Position numbers and translations under genes: made by a program. A DNA stretch of 64,000 bases from Alterileibacterium massiliense (lineage in GTDB: Bacteria; Bacillota; Clostridia; Peptostreptococcales; Anaerovoracaceae), in the NCBI RefSeq assembly GCF_900104645.1, contig NZ_FNWE01000001.1:69765-133764 (forward strand), read 5' to 3'. Under the pieces are notes generated by a model, which ran no database searches, was not told the origin of the DNA, and worked only from the letters and a program-made list of their open reading frames with translations. The stretch's first letter is position 1; each line of letters begins with the position of its first letter. Below, one piece after another: positions 8,393 through 17,068 of this stretch.

Positions 8393-9960
8393 GAATTACT
8401 GTTGAAGATTGTTTAAAGCTTGATGCTTTCAAGGATTGCTATGTTGCAACTTGCAGAAGAAAATTAAACAAAAGAGTAAGAACAATATCTGTATTTGATG
8501 AAAAAGATATTGATGACGGCATCTCACGAAATGGTGTCCGCGAACAAATGGTATTGACGCATTTTTGGAATATCAAAGATGATGTCGATGCACAGTGCAA
8601 GGTTATATCGGGTTTTGGTCGTAAAGATATAGCTGCCTTAGTTGTTTTCTATAATAATAAGGGAGTTAGAGCACTAGACCACAAGGTGCTCAAGACTGCT
8701 GAAGATAGCGGACTTTTAATCATAACAATAAATGATGATGTTAAGACCACATATTCAATACTAACTGAGCAGGTTCTCGATAAGATTTTATATGGACATA
8801 ATTATAGCGACAATATCATAAATAATTCCATATATAATCTCTTGAATTTTGAGAAACATTCAAATTTCCAAAGTGCCCTTCAGGAAGCTGCGATTAATAA
8901 TGATTATCAGGTTGTACTTATGACGGCTGAATTTAATCCAATTCTCACGATTGAAACAAGGCACAAGGCTACTGTAGAAAACGCGATAAAGCTTGCAAAG
9001 GGTCAAGATGTTTCACACCTAAGCTCATTTAAGCAGATAATTGTTAAAGATGTTATAACATACTGGGGAAGTATTGAGATTGACGGAGTTAAGCATATGC
9101 TTCTCTTGGTTGATAATGACGATAATTACTCAGCTACAGAGATGAAAAAACTTGCTGAAGTCATTGAGCTTGCAATGGGAATGTGGAAGTACACACCTAA
9201 GAGAGATTCTAGAGCAGAATTTATCAAAGCCGCAATCAGGGGAGATGTTGCATTCTGCTACACCCTAATTGATGAAGCGGGTTTTAGAGACAAGAGCTTT
9301 ATAAGCGTATTTTATGCTAATGGAATTAATAATGAAAAATGCGAGAGCATAATAGATAAATTTAAGGAAAATACGGGCTGCGATATTTTGCCTCTAATTG
9401 AAGAAAATGAATACTATGGAATGGTTTATACCGATGATTCCATAGACAACTGGAATGAGCAAAAGATGGCAATTCTAAGTATGTATGAGGAGCTTAAAGA
9501 CGGAAGAAAAGATGTAAGGATTTTTCATTCCACAGGAGTTGAAGAACTTGACAATGCAATAGACGGATTTAGACTTATCAATGACACATGGAGTTATGTT
9601 GAGAGCGTTTTCCCTTATAAGAGGGTGTTTACAAAATATGAAATGTCAATGGTATATAATTGCATAGAAATTCAGCTCCAGAATGGTGCATTAAAAAAGA
9701 TGTATTTTGACTTGCTTGAACCATTTTCAAGAGAGCTTTCACCGGGCAAGGGTAGATTGCTACTCGAAACACTTGAAACATTTGTGCTTGACGCAGGAAT
9801 GAATAGCAATAAGACAGCAGAGTTTATGGGAGTGCATAATAATACTGTTCAATACAGATTGAAGAGGATAAATGAAATTCTTGGAACCGAGATGATAGGA
9901 AATAGGGTAATTCCAGGCTTGACAATGGCACTCGCACTTAAAAGATTGGAGGATCGCTAA
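8389..9960 (+). CDS. PucR/CdaR-family transcriptional regulator
   Basis: The 523-residue protein has an N-terminal PucR-type sensory domain (begins [13 protein letters not shown]), a middle region, and a C-terminal helix-turn-helix of the PucR/CdaR class (LETFVLDAGMNSNKTAEFMGVHNNTVQYRLKRINEILG). Such regulators commonly control purine, sugar-diacid or amino-acid catabolism, but the ligand cannot be read from this sequence. Its ATG overlaps the ftsH stop (ATGA), implying translational coupling, and coaX follows after 1 bp, so it sits inside an ftsH-coaX-dusB operon rather than beside a recognisable catabolic target. Confidence 0.9.
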   Translation: MRITVEDCLKLDAFKDCYVATCRRKLNKRVRTISVFDEKDIDDGISRNGVREQMVLTHFWNIKDDVDAQCKVISGFGRKDIAALVVFYNNKGVRALDHKVLKTAEDSGLLIITINDDVKTTYSILTEQVLDKILYGHNYSDNIINNSIYNLLNFEKHSNFQSALQEAAINNDYQVVLMTAEFNPILTIETRHKATVENAIKLAKGQDVSHLSSFKQIIVKDVITYWGSIEIDGVKHMLLLVDNDDNYSATEMKKLAEVIELAMGMWKYTPKRDSRAEFIKAAIRGDVAFCYTLIDEAGFRDKSFISVFYANGINNEKCESIIDKFKENTGCDILPLIEENEYYGMVYTDDSIDNWNEQKMAILSMYEELKDGRKDVRIFHSTGVEELDNAIDGFRLINDTWSYVESVFPYKRVFTKYEMSMVYNCIEIQLQNGALKKMYFDLLEPFSRELSPGKGRLLLETLETFVLDAGMNSNKTAEFMGVHNNTVQYRLKRINEILGTEMIGNRVIPGLTMALALKRLEDR

Positions 9961-9961
9961 G

Positions 9962-10780
9962 ATGCTTTTAGCTATAGATGTAGGTAACACCAATGTTATG
10001 CTTGGTGTTTTTGACGATGGAAAACTTGTGGAACGCTGGAGGCTAACAACAGATCCGGTAAGAACGGCAGATGAATATGGAACCTTAGTGCTCCAATTAT
10101 TTGAATATGACAACATAGACAGAACAAAGATAGATGATATTATCATAGCTACCGTTGTTCCTTCTGTGCTATTTGCACTGCAACATATGAGTATTAAATA
10201 TTTTGAAATAAATCCTTTCATAGTAGAAACAGGAATAAAGACCGGTCTTAGCGTTCAATGCGATGATCCTAGGCAGATTGGCTCTGACAGGATTGTAAAT
10301 TCTGTAGCTGCACATACAAAGTATGAGGGTACCTTAATCGTAATAGATTTTGGAACGGCGACTACAATTTCGGTTGTTACAGATGAGGGTGAATTTATCG
10401 GTGGAACAATTGCCCCCGGCTTAAAGATTTCAGCAAAGGCACTCTTTGAAGAAACTGCAAAACTTCCCCATGTTGAGCTTGAAACACCATCAAAGACGAT
10501 TGGTAAAAATACGATAGAGAGTATGCAATCGGGGCTGGTATATGGACATATGGGTATGACAGAGAGGATTGTAGCAGGAATTAAGAAAGAGCTTGTCAGT
10601 GTATATGGGAAAAAACTAGAAGATATTAAGGTCATTGCAACAGGCGGTATGGCAAGCATGATGGAAGAAGGCGTAGAGTGCATCGATTACATAGATAAGA
10701 TGCTAACTATTGAAGGGCTTGCTATTATATATAAAAAGAATATCAAATCAAGGGTGAACAAGCGTGTTCAAGGCGAATAA
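9962..10780 (+). CDS. coaX: Type III pantothenate kinase
   Basis: CoaX phosphorylates pantothenate, the first step of coenzyme A synthesis, and unlike CoaA it is not feedback-inhibited by CoA. The protein opens with the ASKHA phosphate motif LLAIDVGNTN and contains DPRQIGSDRIVN, IDFGTATT and GGTIAPG, all typical of the type III enzyme. Its 272 residues match the family. GGAGG lies directly upstream within the end of the PucR-type gene, and the next start (GTG 10764) overlaps this gene by 17 bp. Confidence 0.96.
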   Translation: MLLAIDVGNTNVMLGVFDDGKLVERWRLTTDPVRTADEYGTLVLQLFEYDNIDRTKIDDIIIATVVPSVLFALQHMSIKYFEINPFIVETGIKTGLSVQCDDPRQIGSDRIVNSVAAHTKYEGTLIVIDFGTATTISVVTDEGEFIGGTIAPGLKISAKALFEETAKLPHVELETPSKTIGKNTIESMQSGLVYGHMGMTERIVAGIKKELVSVYGKKLEDIKVIATGGMASMMEEGVECIDYIDKMLTIEGLAIIYKKNIKSRVNKRVQGE

Positions 10781-11711
10781 TCCTTTTATTTTAGCACCTC
10801 TTGCAGGAATAACAGATGCTATTATGAGGGAGATTTGTTCATCAATGGGTGCCTCGCTTACATATACCGAGATGGTTAGTGCAAAGGGCATTTACTATGA
10901 TGATATAAAGACCGATAGACTTCTTTACATACCCAAAGACGCAGGAATGACTTCAATACAGATCTTTGGTAGTGATCCATATATCATGGGTGAAGCGGCA
11001 AGAAAGATTGACAAGAGAAACCATGATTATCTCGATATAAATATGGGCTGCCCTGCACCTAAGATTGTAAAAAATGGCGATGGCTGTGCTCTTATGAAAA
11101 ATCCTGAGCTAATATATAAGATTATTAAATCGGTAAAAAATAATACAGAGAAGCCAGTAACTATAAAGATTAGGAAGGGATTAAACGAAGATAGTATCAA
11201 CGCCATAGAGGTAGCAAAGGTAGCAGAGGAAGCTGGAGCAGCTGCCATAGCTATTCACGGAAGAACTAGGGAAGAATATTACAGTGGTGAAGCTGACTGG
11301 GAAATAATAAAGGAGATAAAAAAAGCGTGCAAGATTCCCATCATAGGCAATGGAGATATATTCACACCTAAAGATGCTGAGTTGATGCTTAAAATGACAG
11401 GATGCGATTATGTGATGATAGGTAGAGCCTCCCTTGGAAATCCTTGGATATTTAAAGAGTTAAATGCCTATCATTTTAATGAAGAATTTTCACCACCGTC
11501 CTTTGATGAAAAAATTCAAATTATATTAAAACACTTTGACGGACTTATGGATTTAAAAGGCGAATATATCGCAGTTAGAGAGATGAGAAAGCATATCGCT
11601 TGGTATGTTAAAGGAATGAAGAATGCTGCGAAGATAAGAAATGAGATAAATAAGATCGATGACGCAAGCGAGATGAGGAAAATAATAAATGCAGGTTTTA
11701 GAACAATTTAA
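10764..11711 (+). CDS. dusB: tRNA-dihydrouridine synthase, DusB type
   Basis: Dus enzymes reduce uridine to dihydrouridine in tRNA using FMN. Recognisable blocks are PFILAPLAGITDAIMR, the catalytic-Cys segment DINMGCPAPKIVKNGDG, KPVTIKIRKG, AIHGRTREEYYSG and IIGNGDI followed by MIGRASLGNPWIF, in the usual order. The 315-residue length fits DusB. A GTG start inside the end of coaX is chosen because homology begins almost at once; both genes are likely translated together. A coaX-dus pairing is common in Firmicutes. Confidence 0.95.
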   Translation: MFKANNPFILAPLAGITDAIMREICSSMGASLTYTEMVSAKGIYYDDIKTDRLLYIPKDAGMTSIQIFGSDPYIMGEAARKIDKRNHDYLDINMGCPAPKIVKNGDGCALMKNPELIYKIIKSVKNNTEKPVTIKIRKGLNEDSINAIEVAKVAEEAGAAAIAIHGRTREEYYSGEADWEIIKEIKKACKIPIIGNGDIFTPKDAELMLKMTGCDYVMIGRASLGNPWIFKELNAYHFNEEFSPPSFDEKIQIILKHFDGLMDLKGEYIAVREMRKHIAWYVKGMKNAAKIRNEINKIDDASEMRKIINAGFRTI

Positions 11712-12963
11712 AAAAAATAAAATTCTGAAGATATTTATAATTACCATTATTATATTTATAATTACCTTATTTACCGGATGCACAACTATAGACAGTTTTC
11801 GTGCATCTTTTTTTCCAAAAAAGACATTAAAAGGCGACAATATTATATATATAGGAGTTTATGAGCCTGAAACAGGAGATCAAAAGCAGGCAGGAAAAGA
11901 GGAAATAGAGGGAATAGAGCTTGCAAATAAGATGTATCACAACATAAAGGGAAAGGAGATAAGGCTTATAAAGGTTGATTCAAAATCGACATCAAGTGGA
12001 GCAAAGAGTGCAATCGAGAGCCTTATTTCAATAAAACCTGTAGCGATAATTGGTAATACAGGAGAGACCGCATCTCTGATAGCTTCAAAATCTGTTAAGA
12101 AGGCGAAAATTCCTACGGTAACACCGGGAGCAAAGAACCTCTTGATAACAGAAGACAATGACTACTATTTCAGAACCTGCATAACGGATTCTCAGATAGG
12201 AGAAGGACTTGCAGATTACGCTTGGAACAAGCCCAAGATAAGGAAGTTTTCTATAATATACTTTGAGGGGGATAGCACTGCTGAATCATTAAGCAATGGA
12301 GTAAAAAAGAAATTAAACGAACTTAATAATAATGTCAGTCCAATTGAGCTGGAATTTGAGTTAAAATCATCTGGAATAAAATATAAGCAGATTGTCAAAG
12401 AGATTAAGAAAAAAAGCGTAAAGGGAGTGTTTATGCCTGTTGGAAAGGATACGGCGGATTTATTCTTCAAAGAGATTGAAAAAAATAAGATGACGGATAT
12501 TACCTTTGTTGGAACAAAAGAGTGGAATGATCCGGAATTTATAAAGATGATGAAGTCGCATCCTAAGATAAAGATTGCATTTACTGCAGATAGCACTGTA
12601 AATGCGTATAAAAAGAATTCTAGCTATATAACACCGGAAACTCAGAAATTTATAATTGAGTACAAGAGTTTATATGGACATGACAAGGTTCCAACAGATA
12701 ATGTAGCACTTGGATATGATTCATATCTACTTATAATGAATGCACTTAATACATCGCCATCTTTAAAGGGTGAAGATGTAAAAGACGCACTTTTCAAGAC
12801 AAATGGATATAGATGTGCAACCGGAATTTTCTCATTTGATAAAAATGGTAATCCACTAAAGTCTGTCAACCTAGCTACTATTAAGAATGGAAAGGTAGAA
12901 CCTGTTTATACGACTGGTGCACCGATAGATGCAGATGGAATGATAAAAATAAAGACAAAGTAA
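11689..12963 (+). CDS. ABC transporter substrate-binding lipoprotein, branched-chain amino acid (LivJ) type
   Basis: The protein has a basic and hydrophobic leader ending in the lipobox LFTGC (Cys31), so it should be a membrane-anchored lipoprotein. The mature part is a periplasmic-binding-protein type 1 fold: IYIGVYEPETGDQKQAGKEEIEGIELA, then AIIGNTGETASLIASKSV and TPGAKNLLITEDNDYYFRT. Binding proteins of this class deliver Leu/Ile/Val or related amino acids to LivHMGF permeases. No permease or ATPase gene is adjacent, so it is an orphan in this window. The start overlaps the dusB end by 23 bp. Ligand unknown. Confidence 0.88.
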   Translation: MQVLEQFKKNKILKIFIITIIIFIITLFTGCTTIDSFRASFFPKKTLKGDNIIYIGVYEPETGDQKQAGKEEIEGIELANKMYHNIKGKEIRLIKVDSKSTSSGAKSAIESLISIKPVAIIGNTGETASLIASKSVKKAKIPTVTPGAKNLLITEDNDYYFRTCITDSQIGEGLADYAWNKPKIRKFSIIYFEGDSTAESLSNGVKKKLNELNNNVSPIELEFELKSSGIKYKQIVKEIKKKSVKGVFMPVGKDTADLFFKEIEKNKMTDITFVGTKEWNDPEFIKMMKSHPKIKIAFTADSTVNAYKKNSSYITPETQKFIIEYKSLYGHDKVPTDNVALGYDSYLLIMNALNTSPSLKGEDVKDALFKTNGYRCATGIFSFDKNGNPLKSVNLATIKNGKVEPVYTTGAPIDADGMIKIKTK

Positions 12964-13069
12964 GATAGATATTACAAAGCAAAACTATATAGCAAAAATT
13001 AGGTAAGTTTAATATATAACAAGATTGATATTTAAAAGCAAAAATGGGAGATAATAGGATATATAGATA

Positions 13070-14506
13070 ATGGATTATATTTTATGGATTGACGAGCATA
13101 AGGATGAAATAGTTAAGTCCGTTCAGGACATAGTCAGAATAAAGAGCGTTGAAGAAGATGCAGTGACTCTTGAAAATGGAGAATTTTTGCCATTTGGAAA
13201 GGGAGTTCATGAGGCATATCAGGACCTTTTATCTCTAGGAAATGAGATGGGGTTTGAAATTGCTAATTTTGACAACTACGGCGGGCATATCGACTTTAAA
13301 GCAGAAGAACCCCGAGCTCTTACTTTCGGAATTGCAGCACATCTTGATGTTGTTCCAGAGGGAAAAGGATGGACAAAGCACGAGCCATATAGTGCAGACA
13401 TTGATGATGGATTCATATATGGAAGGGGAACTACTGATGATAAGGGTCCTCTTATCGCAAATTTATATGCGATGAAAGCGATTAAGGAATGTGGAATTAA
13501 ACCTAAGAAGAATATAAGGCTTATCCTAGGTCTTGATGAGGAAACAAATCAAATAGGAATGGAATATTATTTGGAAAAGGCTGGTGCTCCTGATTTTGGA
13601 ATTACGCCTGACGGAGATTTTCCACTTATCAATGGCGAGATGGGAATATTAAATTTTTCATTGGCTTTAAAGCTTTCAAAGAATAATAATAAAGATGGAA
13701 TTATATTAAAGAAGCTAAATTCAGGGCTTGCACCTAATATAGTTCCGGATTATGCGAGAGCCGTCATTATGTCAGATAATAAAGATGATTATAACCTCAT
13801 AAGAGAAAAGGCTAAGAATTATAAAGAACAGAATGAAAATGAAGTTAAGATAACGAGGGCTGGCAAATCACTAGTAGTAGAGACAAAGGGGAAAAGTGCA
13901 CATGGGGCAAAGCCATATGAGGGTCTGAATGCCATAAGCATAATGCTCGATTTCCTAGGCAAAATAGAATTTGCTCAAGATGAGATAAATGATTTCATAT
14001 CTTTTTATAATGAGCACATAGGATTTAATCTATATGGAGAAGATATGGGAATAGGATTTTCTGATGAGGTATCAGGCAATCTCATATTCAATGTTGGTAT
14101 GGCTGAGTTTAATGAGGACATTGCATCTATAGTAGTAAATTTAAGGTATCCGGTATCAACTGCAGGAGCTGATGTAATAGAAGGTATTCAGGAAAGGCTC
14201 AAGGGCACGAAGATAGGATTTATCAAGCAATACTATGACGATCCGATATATATCGAGGAAGACGAGGTGTTTGTAAAAAAATTAATGGAAGCTTATATCG
14301 AAGAAACAGGAGATAGAGTTAACAAGCCTATCGTTGCATCCGCTGGCACTTATGCAAAGAAGATTGATCGAATGTTAGCCTATGGAGCCCTATTTCCAAA
14401 TGATGAGGATAGAATGCACCAGGGTGATGAGAGGCTTAATATTGATAAGCTGATAAGATATACAAAGATTTATGCCAGGGCAATATATAAGCTTACCTGT
14501 GAGTAG
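13070..14506 (+). CDS. pepV: M20-family dipeptidase, PepV/Sapep type
   Basis: This is a zinc-dependent M20 peptidase, most like PepV, which removes N-terminal residues from dipeptides in the cytoplasm. Metal-ligand segments visible are AAHLDVVPEG (H, D), YGRGTTDDKGP (D) and LGLDEETNQIGM (EE), with the terminal histidine in DRMHQGDE. The lid domain (SLALKLSKN...) is inserted as in PepV, and 478 residues is a normal length. It stands alone between the binding protein and tsaE, 106 bp after the former. The ribosome binding site is weak. Confidence 0.93.
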   Translation: MDYILWIDEHKDEIVKSVQDIVRIKSVEEDAVTLENGEFLPFGKGVHEAYQDLLSLGNEMGFEIANFDNYGGHIDFKAEEPRALTFGIAAHLDVVPEGKGWTKHEPYSADIDDGFIYGRGTTDDKGPLIANLYAMKAIKECGIKPKKNIRLILGLDEETNQIGMEYYLEKAGAPDFGITPDGDFPLINGEMGILNFSLALKLSKNNNKDGIILKKLNSGLAPNIVPDYARAVIMSDNKDDYNLIREKAKNYKEQNENEVKITRAGKSLVVETKGKSAHGAKPYEGLNAISIMLDFLGKIEFAQDEINDFISFYNEHIGFNLYGEDMGIGFSDEVSGNLIFNVGMAEFNEDIASIVVNLRYPVSTAGADVIEGIQERLKGTKIGFIKQYYDDPIYIEEDEVFVKKLMEAYIEETGDRVNKPIVASAGTYAKKIDRMLAYGALFPNDEDRMHQGDERLNIDKLIRYTKIYARAIYKLTCE

Positions 14507-14527
14507 AAAGTAGGATTATATTAAATT

Positions 14528-14995
14528 ATGAATAACGATTTCTTTAAAGCGAATATAAATCCCTATATTTCACGATGTGAAGAGGATACATTTAAATATG
14601 CGAGGAATCTTGCGAAATACCTCGAAGCCGGTGATGTAATTGCTCTTTCTGGAGATTTAGGAGCCGGAAAGACAACATTTACAAAAGCAATTGCAGAGGC
14701 ACTAAAGGTTAAAGAAAATGTGAGCAGTCCAACCTTTACGATTGTAAAAGAATATAGGAGCGGAATCATTCCGCTCTTTCATTTTGACCTATATAGATTA
14801 TCTTATGAAGATGAATTTTATAATATAGGAGGAGAGGATTACCTATTTGGTGATGGAATTACAATAATTGAGTGGGCAAATTTAATTGAAGATATTTTGC
14901 CAAGTGAGACTTTATTTATAGATATAGATTATGGAGCGTCTTTAGGAGAGAGAATTTTTAAACTGCGTGATATGCGAAATTTGCGGAGCTTATGA
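14528..14995 (+). CDS. tsaE: tRNA threonylcarbamoyladenosine biosynthesis ATPase TsaE
   Basis: TsaE is the P-loop ATPase of the t6A37 tRNA modification machinery and works with TsaB and TsaD. Walker A is GDLGAGKTTFTKAI, followed by VSSPTFTIVKEY, FHFDLYRL and IIEWAN, the family's ordered motifs. The length, 155 residues, is normal. It begins the tsaE-tsaB-tsaD run; 94 bp separate it from tsaB. Confidence 0.96.
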   Translation: MNNDFFKANINPYISRCEEDTFKYARNLAKYLEAGDVIALSGDLGAGKTTFTKAIAEALKVKENVSSPTFTIVKEYRSGIIPLFHFDLYRLSYEDEFYNIGGEDYLFGDGITIIEWANLIEDILPSETLFIDIDYGASLGERIFKLRDMRNLRSL

Positions 14996-15089
14996 TTAGA
15001 TAAAGAATCAAATAAATAATTAGAGAAAGAGATAAAGAAGAAATATTCAGAAAAAATTCATATGGTGAAAAGATTAAGAGATAGATGAT

Positions 15090-15866
15090 ATGAAAAAAAT
15101 TTTAGCGATTGAAACAACTGCAAAATATGCTTCTGTAGCACTTCTTTTAAAAGAGGAAAAAATAGGTTCAAACGATGAGGTGGTTTTCTTTAAAAAATCG
15201 AATAAAGAGATGAACCATCTCGTAGATCTAATGGAAATTATAGATTTTGTTCTTAAAAAAGCGGAAATTGAAATATCAGATGTAGACATGGTAGCTCCCT
15301 CAATAGGACCTGGCTCTTTTACAGGAATAAGGATAGGCGTGTCTACAGCTAGAGCACTTTCTCAAGCTTGTGGCATTGGCTGTATTCCGGTAAGAACTCT
15401 AAAAGCGATGGCTGAGCTCGATAGGAATAGAGAAGTGGATTTCATGCATTACGCCTGCACGATTATCAATGCTAGAAGAAATCAGACCTATGCCGCTCTC
15501 TGGCTTTTTGATGAGAGTGGAAATATCAGTGAGACTTTTAAGCAGGGTCAATATATGATTGATGATCTATTAGATGAGATTTCAAGAATAAATGAAGAAA
15601 GCAAATATCCTGTGTATTTCTATGGCGACGGAATAGATGCTTATTTTGACAAAATAGAGAAAGCGATGAAAAATAAGACCTTTGATTATGAAATCGCACC
15701 TCTTAATCAGAGGTATCAGAGTGCATTAGAGGTGGCAAGGGAAGCATATCAACAAATTGAAATGGGGAAAAAGCCTGTAGATTATGATGAACTTCTTCCT
15801 GATTACATGAGAAAGACAGAGGCAGAGATGAAGCTTGAAGAAGGGAAGATTAAAATAAATTCTTAA
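15090..15866 (+). CDS. tsaB: tRNA threonylcarbamoyladenosine biosynthesis protein TsaB
   Basis: TsaB is the inactive paralogue and partner of TsaD in t6A synthesis. The N-terminus ILAIETTAKYASVAL and the block SIGPGSFTGIRIGVSTARAL are diagnostic. The protein has 258 residues. In many Firmicutes rimI lies between tsaB and tsaD; here a 173-bp AT-rich spacer with no reading frame takes its place. Confidence 0.95.
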   Translation: MKKILAIETTAKYASVALLLKEEKIGSNDEVVFFKKSNKEMNHLVDLMEIIDFVLKKAEIEISDVDMVAPSIGPGSFTGIRIGVSTARALSQACGIGCIPVRTLKAMAELDRNREVDFMHYACTIINARRNQTYAALWLFDESGNISETFKQGQYMIDDLLDEISRINEESKYPVYFYGDGIDAYFDKIEKAMKNKTFDYEIAPLNQRYQSALEVAREAYQQIEMGKKPVDYDELLPDYMRKTEAEMKLEEGKIKINS

Positions 15867-16039
15867 AAAAGCTTAAATAAAATTCCCAAAAGATAAAATT
15901 TAAAAGGGATTATTATTTCAAAAGATTAAACAAGAGAATCAATAGAATTAGGACAGATAAGCGATATAAATCAGAACGGATAAATTATATAAATTAAGAT
16001 GGAAAAAAATATAAGGAATTAAATTGGGACGGGCAAAGG

Positions 16040-17056
16040 ATGTTAAATGGCAAACATATAACGATTGGAATAGAGTCTAGCTGTGATGAAACGGCTGCCG
16101 GAGTTGTAGCTGACGGTAGGGAGATGCTCTCTAATATTATTTCATCTCAAATATCAATACATACTAAGTTTGGGGGTGTGGTACCCGAAATAGCATCTAG
16201 ACATCATCTTGAAAATATAAATGATGTAATAGATAGGGCATTAAAAGAAGCCGGAGTTAGCCTAAATGAAGTCGATCTAATTGGTGTTACCTATGGACCG
16301 GGGCTTGTTGGAGCCTTGCTAATAGGAGTTGCGACAGCTAAGATGATAGCATATGCAAAAAACATACCATTGGTAGGTGTTAACCATATGCACGGTCATA
16401 TAGCAGCTAATTATATAGAGCATAAAGATCTAAAGCCACCATTTATGGGGCTTATTGTATCAGGTGGGCATACCAATATTGTGGATATTGAGGATTATAA
16501 TACTTGTAAGATAATCGGTGAAACGAGAGATGATGCAGCAGGTGAAGCCTTCGACAAGGTGTCAAGAGTCATAGGACTGGGTTACCCCGGAGGCCCTAAG
16601 ATGGATAGGTCTGCGAGAGATGGCAATAAAAATGCAATCGATTTTAAGAGGGTGTGGCTTGAAAAGGGCAGTTATGATTTTAGTTTTAGCGGAATTAAGA
16701 CGGCAGCTCTTAATTATATAAATAATGAAAGGCAGTCTGGAAGAGATATTGATATTAACGACTTCTCCGCCTCTTTTCAGGAAGCCGTTGTCGATGTAAT
16801 AACTAAAAAGGCAGTAGATGCGTGCATCGAATTTAAGAGGGATAAGCTCGTCTTATCGGGAGGAGTTGCAGCGAATACGAGGCTTGGTGAACTTCTTATA
16901 GAAAGAGCTTCGAAGGCTGGAATTCAGGTTTTCAAACCATCGAAAATTCTATGCACCGATAATGGAGCTATGATAGCATCATCGGCATATTATGAGTCGC
17001 TAAAGGGGAATTATTCAAATTTAAAACTCGATGCAGCTCCTGGACTTGAGATATAA
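16040..17056 (+). CDS. tsaD: tRNA N6-adenosine threonylcarbamoyltransferase TsaD
   Basis: TsaD transfers the threonylcarbamoyl group to A37 of ANN-decoding tRNAs. Diagnostic features are the start ITIGIESSCDETAAGVV, the metal-binding HMHGHIAANY, GLIVSGGHT, the segment DDAAGEAFDKVSRVIGLGYPGGP and LSGGVAANTRL. The length of 338 residues is typical. AAAGG directly abuts the ATG and GGGACGGG lies slightly upstream. The ABC-F gene follows after 12 bp. Confidence 0.97.
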   Translation: MLNGKHITIGIESSCDETAAGVVADGREMLSNIISSQISIHTKFGGVVPEIASRHHLENINDVIDRALKEAGVSLNEVDLIGVTYGPGLVGALLIGVATAKMIAYAKNIPLVGVNHMHGHIAANYIEHKDLKPPFMGLIVSGGHTNIVDIEDYNTCKIIGETRDDAAGEAFDKVSRVIGLGYPGGPKMDRSARDGNKNAIDFKRVWLEKGSYDFSFSGIKTAALNYINNERQSGRDIDINDFSASFQEAVVDVITKKAVDACIEFKRDKLVLSGGVAANTRLGELLIERASKAGIQVFKPSKILCTDNGAMIASSAYYESLKGNYSNLKLDAAPGLEI

Positions 17057-17068
17057 CTGGAGATTTAG

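Noticed and set aside
15867-16039. Degraded rimI between tsaB and tsaD
   Set aside because: The 173-bp AT-rich spacer has no recognisable acetyltransferase motif in any frame, so a remnant cannot be supported.
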